Source: Bicyclus anynana (taxonomy: Eukaryota > Arthropoda > Insecta > Lepidoptera > Nymphalidae). From it: a DNA stretch of 64,000 nucleotides. Made by a program: the position numbers and the translations under genes. Under the pieces are notes generated by a model. That model saw only the letters and a program-made list of their open reading frames with translations, did not search any database and had not been told where the DNA came from. The stretch spans positions 11,874,501 to 11,938,500 of the forward strand of contig NC_069083.1 of NCBI RefSeq assembly GCF_947172395.1. Reading direction: 5' to 3'. Shown piece by piece: positions 37,452 through 49,400 of the stretch; position 1 is the first letter of the stretch, and every line of letters begins with the position of its first letter.

Positions 37452-40400
37452 CACACATCTTCGGAGAGTGAGGTTTGGAGTCACAAAATACTGTGGAAGT
37501 GACGAACCACAGGGTCTCAATCTCTGATAAAACCACACACGTGCGCAAGCACAAAACCGTAAATCCGCCGTGCAACCTCCACGTGGTACGCTTTGGGTAA
37601 CGCTAATGTCGGCGGTAATTTTTTTTTTAATTTTTTTTGATTTGGGCCAATTGAAAAAAAATTAAAAAATTTTTTTTTTGTTTCTCAAAAATTTTCGATT
37701 TTTTTTTTTCTTAAATTTTTCAAGTCACTTATACAGAATTGAGAGAAAAATGAAAAAAAAAAAATTTTTTCCTTTTTGATAAAAATTATGACATTTTCAG
37801 AGCGAAATTCTTGCTCCTTTAATTTTTTTCAAAAATTCGATCTAGTGGGAAAAAAATCGGTTGGCTGGATTGAATTGAAACTTTGTAGGGTTTTTGTGGG
37901 TATATTGAACAGTAAAAGGCACACTTAACGTCAGTGGTTTCCGCAATATTTTTGATTGGGCGCTTGATTTTCCAAAAAACGACAAAAAGCCCTTTTTTGG
38001 ATGCTTTTTCAAATTCATGTAATGATTGAAAAAAAAATTTTTTTTCAAATTCAATTGCCAATCCTTGTAGAAAATTTATTCAAGTTTTTAACACCAACCT
38101 CAAAATTTCTGTGCGATCATTGGTTGCTGAGATATTGGTAATCAAAGACAAAATGATCTTTTTCCATTCAAACATATCTCAGCGAGAAATGCTCGTATCG
38201 AGATTTAAAAAAAAAGAAATTAAATCTGAATAAACAAGCTATCCGGTCCATATGGAGGTTGAGTCGAAAAAAATTTTTCCACGTCCGTAGATTAAAAAAA
38301 AAACCAAAAAAATTTCGAAAATTTTTTTTTCGGTGGTTTTCTTATGATTACTCGAAAAATATTTTCAAAAAAAAATTTTCAAACTCAGATCCAAAAACTA
38401 AACACTTAGAGCTACAATTCCCTTTTTTTTTTTTGCTGTACGACCATTTTTGTATAAGTTACAGCCTTTTGAAAATCCCCCAAAAATTTGGATTTTTTTT
38501 CTGCTCCCTTAATTTTTGTGCATAGTATATATAGATTGAATGTAAACTAATTTTATAAAGACGTAAGATTTGATTTCTTACGAGTTAACTCGAGCATCAA
38601 AATACATGACCGATTTAAAAAAATCTTTCATCATTAGGAAGCATGTTTACTGAGTAACATATACCTTATCTCTATATTCCCGTAGGTTCTCCATACCCCT
38701 CTCTTACTGAGAGGCGATTGGTGTTCAACAGTGAGCCAAATATGGGTTGTTAATAAACGATGATTCCCATAGGAATATAGCAGATAAAATATTATAAACA
38801 TCTTAGTTTACTAGGGGGTGTTTTATGATGTGGATAAATAACATCTTCTATAGCCTGCAACACACTAGCAATGCCAATTTATTACAAGTGTTCTGACATG
38901 GAGATTTACTAAGAAAGGATGTTTGCAAAGTCTGTACTATAAAACAAACTGAGTCTAGTTAATAAAAGGCTTTGAAAAATCGTAAATTTGAACTAAGAAA
39001 TTTTTGGTTAAACATGATAAAAGTAAAGAAAACAACACAATTTATAGACACCTTTTGGCTGTTGGCGCTGGAGGCTTTATTGATGACGTCAGCACACAAC
39101 TTGTCAAACTCAATCTTGGCCTGGTTCTTCAGTCTTTTCAAGTAATTCAGTACGGAGAAACTCAGAGAGTTGTCCTGAGTGTCGGGTATCAAACTCTGGA
39201 CTAGCGGCGCCGATGCACCCATCTTAGTCAGCGCGCGACGAAGAGGCTGGAAGTATTTTTTTTTAATTTTAAGTTACATTACTGAAGAATATCAATGACG
39301 AAAGTTATCTTAAGTAAGATCACATTCTCCTCCATTCACATTTGAACTCGATTACGTTGTCATTACATCGCGTCCTTATGTCAATACTATTTATCACCTT
39401 TGCCTCGTCATCAGTTTTATAAACATTAACAATATTAATTTTCGCATAATACATGGAATAAGGGTCCGAAATATATCAATATCAATTAATAAAAAATAAG
39501 GATTTCTTCTAAAACTTAATTTAAAAATCCATATTTGATTGTGTATTTGATGTATTTGAGTAAATTTTCCAAACATCAAAAACGCTGTCGTCTATTTTAT
39601 GACGTCACTATGTTACTTGAAGTACTAAACGTTAAACAATATTTTATACTACGCGGGTAAACAATCTCCCAGCTCTGGCTAGTTACCACTCTACCGGCAA
39701 AGACGTACCGCCAAGCGATTTAGCGTTCCGGTACGATGTTGTGTCGAAACCGAAAGGGGTGTGGATTTTCATCCTCCTAATAACAAGTTAGCCCGCTTCC
39801 ATCTTGGATTGCATCATCACTTACCACTAGGTGAGATCGTAGTCAAGGGCTTACTTGTAAAAAATTAATAAAAAAAAAAAAAAAAAAATGAAGTGCACGC
39901 CCCAGGACTTTTGTTTTTTTTTTTTGGCACTGCTCCCCATAGGCCGTCGAACGTAGTTGTACAAACTTACAGTAACATAGTACGAGGGCATCCTGTCCAA
40001 GTACGCCTGGAACGCCTGCTTCCACTCGGGCGTCGGCTTGCAGCGGTGCACCTTGAATAGGTCGTCGAGCAACGGCAGCAGCACCGGGTAGTTGTAGGGC
40101 AGCACGAACAGGTTGACGCACGTCAGGTTGGTTGATGCCTTCAGGTAACCGAACGGGTGACTCACTTCATTGTTCTTGCAACCACTGTTTGCTACGAACA
40201 CCTGGAAATAACAATTGATTCATTTTTTAATAATTTAAAAAAAAAACAGAAAGGAATGTGGATTTTATCCTACTCCTAAAAAGTTAGCCTGCTTCTATCT
40301 TAGATTTTATTTTTTAAATATTTCCCATATTTTTTTATAATATGACCAATATTCCCATTCCGGCGGGAATCGAACCACCACCCCTCGGTGATGAGTCCAA

Positions 40401-43400
40401 CCACTCTCTTAACGTTGAGCTATTGAGGCTTTCTTAGATTACATCGTCACTTAACATATTATGGTGAGATTGTAGTCAAAGGGCTAACTTGTAGAGATTT
40501 AAAAAAAAATACTAGCGGACGCCCGCGACTTCGTCCACACTTGGACCCCCTTAATCTGGCCCTGTCCCAAAATCCGTCCGTTTGTGTAATTAAAATTAAA
40601 AAAAAAAACGAAAGGAGTGTGGATTTCATCCTACTCCTAAATAGTTACATTACAACTTAGATTACATCGTCACTTAACATATGGTGAGATTGTAGTCAAA
40701 GGGCTAACTTGTAGAGATTTAAAAAAAAATACTAGCGGACGCCCGCGACTTCGTCCACACTTGGACCCCCTTAATCTGGCCCTGTCCCAAAATCCGTCCG
40801 TTTGTGTAATTAAAATTAAAAAAAAAACGAAAGGAGTGTGGATTTCATCCTACTCCTAAATAGTTACATTACAACTGAGATTACATCGTCACTTAACATA
40901 TGGTGAGATTGTAGTCAAATGCTAACTTGTAGAGATTTAAAAAAAAATACTAGCGGACGCCCGCGACTTCGTCCACACTTGGACCCCCTTAATCTGGCCC
41001 TGTCCCAAAATCCGTCCGTTTGTGTAATTAAAATTAAAAAAAAAAACGAAAGGAGTGTGGATTTCATCCTACTCCTAAATAGTTACATTACAACTTAGAT
41101 TACATCGTCACTTAACATATGGTGAGATTGTAGTCAAAGGGCTAACTTGTAGAGATTTAAAAAAAAATACTAGCGGACGCCCGCGACTTCGTCCACACTT
41201 GGACCCCCTTAATCTGGCCCTGTCCCAAAATCCGTCCGTTTGTGTAATTAAAATTAAAAAAAAAACGAAAGGAGTGTGGATTTCATCCTACTCCTAAATA
41301 GTTACATTACAACTGAGATTACATCGTCACTTAACATATGGTGAGATTGTAGTCAAATGCTAACTTGTAGAGATTTAAAAAAAAATACTAGCGGACGCCC
41401 GCGACTTCGTCCACACTTGGACCCCCTTAATCTGGCCCTGTCCCAAAATCCGTCCGTTTGTGTAATTAAAATTAAAAAAAAAAAACGAAAGGAGTGTGGA
41501 TTTCATCCTACTTCTAAATAGTTACATTACAATTTAGATTACATCGTCACTTAACATATGGTGAGATTGTAGTCAAATGCTAACTTGTAGAGATTTAAAA
41601 AAAAATACTAGCGGACGCCCGCGACTTCGTCCACACTTGGACCCCCTTAATCTGGCCCTCTCCCAAAATCCGTCCGTTTGTGTGATTAAAATGGAGAAGT
41701 TATTACTGAAGTCAGTTTAACACAGTTTTTTTTCAATGGTTTTAGTTATTCATTATCGTTCTACTAGATTAAAAAAAATCATCATATTTTTAAAGACGTG
41801 AATAAAAGTTTTAATTTTTTAATTTTTAAGTTTTTGTGATGATCGTTTCTTTAACTACATATTATGATGACCTCACGTTAACACGAAATTTTAAGCAAAC
41901 GGAGTGTTTGACAAAATTGTTAATTAATAATAATTAGTTTGACGTTTATTCCTTTAGGGACATCAGACGGTTTTAAGTTAAAATAATAAATAATTAAATA
42001 AATATTTAATAATGTATGTTTACCTGCCAACAGCTCGTCGGTTGTTTCCTAGCCAGTATGAACTGCGTCAAGGGACTCGGCTCCAGCTCGTACTTGTCGA
42101 AAGGCAAGTTGTCTATCACCATGGGCTCCTGGCTTGTGCAAGTAAACTTCACCACAGGATGCGCTGAACGAGGTGGCTGTAAATAATGTCACAATATTAA
42201 ATAATATAATAGTTTAAAAAACTAAAAAAACACGCTCAAACCATTTCATTTGATACCCATATCATGGGGGTGCATTTTAAACAACCAGTCCGCCATCTTG
42301 GGGAGGCCGCGATATTGGAATTGTAATGACGTTTCTTAGCTAGTCATGTATTGTCATCAGAACTCAGAGCGTGTGCAAATTGAGATTCCAAGATTTTCTA
42401 ACATACATAGTTAGTACCACCAACGATTGTACACTTTCGTATTTTCGCACACGAAGTAATACCTAATTCTATTCAATAAATAATTATAGGTAGTTTAATA
42501 CAACATTTTCCTTAGTCATCCAAAAAAAAAGCTATACATATCCATACTACACACAGTATGGAAAAACATGAGAGCTACAGACCTCCTTTATTAACATAAA
42601 TAACAATTCAATTTATGCAAATTTATGGCAGCTCTGTGAATGAGTTGCACGGTGAAATGATACTCAGCAATCTTGAGAGTTGACTATCCCAACTAAACTA
42701 AACAACATTATAAACGCGAAAAATTCTATGGATGGATGTATGGATGTTTGTTACTCTTCCACGCTACTACTTAATGAATTTGGTGTAAATTTTAAATGGA
42801 GATAAATTATATCCTGTTACATTTATTATTTTAATTATATTACACGGGCTACTGTTTATCCAAAAAAAATCATGATTTCCACGCAAAAACTGAAAACGCG
42901 CGCGAAACGCGGTCGAAGTCGCTTTGAGAGTCGACTATCAAATTGAACTATGTAATATTATAAACGCGAAAGTTCGGATGTTTGTTACGCTGTCACACAA
43001 AAACTACTTAATGAATTTGGAAATTTTAAATGGAGACAAATTATATGCTGGATTAGCTACTTAGCTTAGCTACTTTTTATTCAAATAAAATTCATCAGTT
43101 TCCATGGAATTCGTAAAAAGAATTGAATTTCACGCGGACGAAGTCGCGAGCGTCTTCTCTCAAAAAACAATTAAAGAAACAGTAGTAGGTAAACCTTGCT
43201 CTTGACCACTCTATCTCATGATGAAAACCACACTAAAATCTGTTTTGTATTTGAAAAGATCTAAGAGTCTCATTACGATGTCGTGTAGAAACCGAATGGG
43301 GTGTGGATTTTCATCCTCCTCCAAACAAATTTGCTCGCTTCCTTCACGAATAGATTGCATCATCACTGACCATCATGTGAGATTGTAGTCAAGGGCTAAC

Positions 43401-46400
43401 TTGTAAAGAAGAATAGAAATATGAGTGTTAGATGATAATAATCCTTTGTTTTTAGCTATTTCTTTATCATTAGACAAAGATCTTGGTCAGTTTATATGCT
43501 AGTTCAAGTAGGGCCCTTTACCTACGGTTTTTATTTACATAACCCATAGGTTACATGGTCGTAAAATATTTAATATCGCGTACTAAACTGTAAATAGCCA
43601 TCTGAGTATTGTTATACAATAATTATGAATATCAATTCGTTTTCTAAAGGGTAATAGCACCAGCGTATTGGGTAATTTTTAATTATTAGGTTATCTATAC
43701 TAATATTATAAAGCTAAAGAGTTTGTTTGTTTGTTTGCGTGAACGCGCTAATCTCAGGAACTACTGGTCCGATTTAAAAAAAATTCTTTCAGTGTTAGAT
43801 AACCCATTTATCGAGGAAGGCTTTAGACTATTATCCCCATATTCCTACGGGAACGGGAACCACGCGGGTGAAACCGCGCGGCATCATCTAGTATGTTTAT
43901 AAAATTGTGTAAGTTGTAGGATACAGAAAATCAATATCCAATAACTAGGGGGTCTACTCAACACGGAAAAATCATGGCAAGGGGTCATCAAACCCCTCGC
44001 ACGCAACGCAAAACAAGTTTGGGAAACTCTGATATAGACTAACTTACCAACAATTGAGCGTTGGGATCAGGTCGAAACGACTCAGGTATGGGCCAGAATC
44101 CCACAGCGAAGCCCTTCTGCGCCACGGTCCGCGGCACGTAGATAAGCCGCCTGCAAGAGTGCCAGGCTTGCGGCGCGGTCGACGCCTGGTTCGGCACGCC
44201 CGTCTGATAAGACCCTCCGTTCCAACGCTGCAAAACCGCAAACAATTAAATTATAAATATTGTACTGTGGTAAAAATGGTTATAAAAAACGAAGATACAT
44301 ACGAAATCGTATGACGAATCTGAAGATACGAGATAAAACAAAACGTCAATATTACGTTGCAAACTATTAATTAGTACACTACCTAATAGTTTGCAATGTA
44401 ACATTGGCGTTTTGGAAGACGGAGCGGACACGGTCAAGCTTCACTTTGACTTATTTGCACTTCTTTTCTATCCCTATCCTACCCTACTCTAACCCTACCC
44501 CTACCCTACCCATGAATTCATTTGTTACAAAAAATGTGATAAATGAAGAACTCGACTGTTTTTGTGCAAACTGCACATAAACCATCTTCTAAATAGTCCG
44601 AACAAAGCCTAAACATTACATTTGGATAGGTGAGCCCGTTCTTGAGTCATAAAATTACAAAGAAAAGTGGCATTAATTATTGATTAATATATAAATATTA
44701 TATAGTGTTTTAATCATCGGATCACAATGCTCTGGGTTCGAGTCTTAGGTCGGGAAGTGATATATTGAGATATTCTTTCTTTCAAGAAATTCTTCATTAA
44801 ACTTCTCAGTCCAGGCAAGGCAAGCCCACCAATATGCATTGGAGCAGTGTGGTGGGTTTAACATATCCATTCTGCTACATACTGCCCTAATCCCTTAAAA
44901 TGATGAAGACCACAAAAAAAACACCAACAAAATACGTACCCCATTCTTCTCACCATCGCCGTCCATATCTTTGTCACCGTCCGGATTAACGTCGTCCTGG
45001 TCACCGTCCCTGTTGTTACCACCGTCTATGGGCGGCGGGTCGGGGCCGATCTTCTCGAAGTTGATCACCACGCCGCTCTGCACCTTCTGCACCAGGCTGT
45101 CTATGCACTGCATGAGCATGCGATGCGATGTGATGCAATAGGATCGACCTAAAACAAATTATATACTGTTTTATTGCGGGTTACACTTCCAACAATAGAG
45201 ATGATGACTAGGTTTGAATATATCGATTTTTATGATACATTCGGATAAATAAGGACAATGTTAACTAATTTATACGTCTGTACGTAGAGAGATTACGATG
45301 AGTACGTACAAAGATTAACTGGATATTAGCAAAATAAATAAGATTATAAAATTTAATGAGACGAATATCTTAGCATTCCATGGATTCAATGTGCAGGTGC
45401 CGGGTCCATCGCATGGTAGAGAAAAACACCAAGCAAAGTCCAGGACTTGTGACTACTGGATGTAGGGTTAAGGAATTCCTTGACGATCAACACTCCCCGT
45501 TCACTGCTCTTGTTGTTCTCCCTACCTATCCAAATTTGGTAAGATCCTATTAGAGCAGCTTTGGATACTCGTTCTAATATAGAACTAGCTGCACTTCTAG
45601 AGATGCCAAGGTCTTTAAACAAGTTATAGAGAGATTTTGCTGGTAATCCTCTCGCACCTATTTCTATCTATTAAAAATTTTAATAAAAAAAATTCAACCG
45701 ACTTCCAACTCAAAAAATAACTTTAACTAAAAAGCAAAAAATAACATCATACCTATGTGCTACCTTCTGATCAGTTTGAAGGCGGTGCCAAGCCAGTGAT
45801 GTTTTAATTAAATACGTTTAAACTACAAAATTTCTGTGGTTATTCCAGAAATAGCTTTAATTAAAACACGACACTGGCTTGGCACCGCCTTCAAACTGAT
45901 CAGAAGGTAGCACATAGGTATGATGTTATTTTTTGCTTTTTAGTTAAAGTTATTTTTTGAGTTGGAAGTCGGTTGAATTTTTTTTATTAAAATTTTTATT
46001 TTTTTATTTTTAGTGTTAGCATACCCACTGCGTGTGTACAGTCACAACCTGTCTAAGTGGAAAGTTCTTATCAATACAAAATTATCAAGTCCAAACACAA
46101 GGTAGCTACTGTGAGCCGTCGAGGAGTTCTCTTCACTGTGCTTCGTCTTCATCACCAGACCCTTAATACAGTCGCAATCCATCTAGGTGGAAAGTTCTCA
46201 TCAATACAAATTTATCAAGTCCAAACACAAGGTAGCTACTGTGAACCGTCGAGGAGTTCTCTTCACTGTCCCTCGTCTTCATCATCAGACCCTTAATACA
46301 GTCACAATCCATCTAGGTGGAAAGTTCTCATCAATACAAATTTATCAAGTCCAAACACAAGGTAGCTACTGTGAACCGTCGAGGAGTTCTCTTCACTGTC

Positions 46401-49400
46401 CCTCGTCTTTATCATCAGACCCTTAATACAGTCACAATCCATCTAGGTGGAAAGTTCTCATCAATACAAATTTATCAAGTCCAAACACAAAGGTAGCTAC
46501 TGCGAACCGTCGAGGATTTCTCTTCACTGTCCCTCGTCTTCATCACCAGACCCTTAATACAGTCACAACCCATATAGGTGGAAAGTACTCATCAATACAA
46601 ATTAATCAAGCCCAAACAAAAGGTGACTGCTGTAAATCCTTGACGAGTTCCATCGTCTGTGTGTCGGCTCCATCATCAGACCAACTCCAAACCTTCATAA
46701 AGTTGTAGTGGTTTAAAATACCTTATGGAAACAATAACAAACGTACTAGCCGTCTCTACAACTTTCGAAAGTTCCCCTCAATTTCTCCAGGATGCCATCA
46801 TCAGATCCTGACATGAAAAAAATGGGACCACCCTGGAAGTAAACCCTACAAAACAAAAAAAGAATTTTCAAAATCGGTCCATAATTGACGGAATTATCGC
46901 TGGACATACATAAAAAAAAAAAAAAAAAAAAACATACAGTAGAACATACGTAGAACCTCCTCCTTTTTGGAAGTCGGTTAAAAAATCTTTTATCATAATT
47001 AGATGAAAATTCATACAGTTTTAGCTTCCTTACATTAAATGTGACATTTTTCAATATATGAACTATTAACATAAACGCGCAAATAACAAAGATTTTGACA
47101 AAATTACTAATCTTAGTAATTTTGTTTAACCGCCCATACAAATCTAACGATCATTATGAACCTACGACGTCATTAAATCGTACCGTATCGCCGCAAATCT
47201 GACCCTTTAAATCCCTGTAGCTCCGAAAGTAATGATCGCAGATACTCTGTTACTTTGACAAAATTGCTTTACTATTAGCATACTCCTAATTTATACACAA
47301 TTAAAAAATACTTTCATCATCCCTATTGTCGTCATATTTTAACTTATTTATACAAAAAATAAAAAAAATACACTTAAACCTTCCTCATGAATCTATATAT
47401 TAGTGATAACGTCATGAAAATCCGTTCAGTAGTTTCGAGTCACTCGCGAACAGACAGACAAACACAGCGGAGGACTTGTGTATATTATTTGTATTTTATA
47501 ACAATACGAGTATGTAGATTCGCAAGCCATAAACATTACCTCGACCGCGCGTACCCGGCGCGGTTGCGAGGATTGTTTTATAAACCATATTGAATAAAAT
47601 ATTCAATATCAAATAAGTTCGGTTGCGTTTGCTTTTTTTAATATGATAAATTAGTAAACAGTCAATCATAGGTACAAGTATCGTTTTAATTAGAGAAATT
47701 AACCTATTAAATCGATCGATTCTACCAATAGCGTATTACGATACTAAACAATAATACCACTACACCAAAGAGGTCATTCTAAACTATTTACCTACTTATC
47801 AATTCAGTAATATTGAAATAGACATCGATTATAAATAAATTATGCATCAGATCACGCCTCATTACACATTTAATAGGTAGGCATAATGTTATACCTACTT
47901 ATGATAAGTTTAAAGACCCTCGAAGATACAGTCATCCCATGACTAATATCTTACTGTATGATCTAACATAACATCTGTCTGGGCGGGGATAAACCCGATT
48001 TACATAAGGGCTGAATAGGCATCAGCTAGGCTATTCTGTAAAGATATTTTTACAACTCACAAGCGCGAATTTCGAATTCACCTCGATCTCTCTCTGTTTA
48101 ACACGATACTATAGATTGAGAAAGATAGCGGTGAATTCGAACTTCGAACACGGACTTGCGAGCTATACAAAAAATCGTTAGAGAATAGCCGTGCAGATAT
48201 AGTTCACTAAATTATGGAATAGCTGAAAGGTGTCGAAGTAATCTATACTTTAGATTGAAACTGTAATAGGGCAAATTCTGTACATTGAAGATATTTTGAA
48301 AATTTTAGTAAGAAGGCATAATAAATAATCGATACCTACTGAAGCCAAAAATATATATATATATATATATGTGTGTTTTTATTTTCTGCCTGTCTGTTTT
48401 TATTGACACGCATAACGTTAAACTACTGAATAAATTCAAATAAAAATTACGATTTAAGACGAAGAGTTACAACCCTCTTCGTATATTTCGGATACCTTTT
48501 GTTGCGAAAGTTTAAAACAGAAGGGGGTGAAACAGGGGTTAAAACTTTGCATAGAAAGTGCTTCATCTTTCAAGTTACATTTGTAGACATTGGTATTATA
48601 TGTACCTACTACCAGAAAAATACTAAAAATAATGTAATTCAAGATTTTTCAAAAAGTAAGTCTCATGTTTTAAGTTATAGTTTAGTAAAAAAGCAGACTA
48701 TTTATAATATATAAAACATGCGAAAATATAAATAGAAGGCGGTAAAATAGGGGTTGAAGGTTTACATCGATTTCTACGCGGACGAAGTCGCGGGCGTCCG
48801 CTAGTAAGTAATAACATATTTATAAATATACATAAACAATACACACACCACTACTTAGCCCCAAAGAAAGCGTATAGCCTTCGTTAGAGGTAATAAGATA
48901 GCTGATTTTGTGATATATTTTTATTTATACTACATATAAATAATATATTGTATAAATACACCCAGACACTGGAAAACACTTTATCACACAAACAATTTCC
49001 AGTTGCGGGTATCGAACCCACGGTTGTGGATGCAGAAAGTAGGGACACTAACCATTGAGCCACGCGGTCGTATATTATAAGTTACAAATTAGGACGGAAT
49101 AGTTGAAGCCTAAACTATATTTATTATTTAGTTACACATAAGACTAACGAGCTTTGAGTCTTCATTAAATGATGTCATCAAAGGCTCTTACAACGTCACT
49201 AATGCACGCCATTGACGATCAATTATTCTCACGTTTCTGCAGCACCCATGACTATAACTGATCGTGTATTGGTCACTGCATACATGACGGCTCGACTTAT
49301 GAAACGTCTTCGGTGCCGTTTGCGTTGCAGAAACGTGAGAATAATTGACCGTCAATGGCTGACTTATATATCAAGTAAGACAGTACTCTAGGAATAACTT

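Noticed and set aside
37070..38061. Mirror-image 71- and 80-codon frames (FVVFWKIKRPIKN...)
   Set aside because: Both are the same palindrome arm read from either side; Lys/Phe-rich because of A/T runs.
46057..46426. Repeated frames with SSIQIYQVQTQGSYC (also at 58792-59242)
   Set aside because: They come from 130-bp tandem repeats. The period is not a multiple of three, so the frame does not persist across units.
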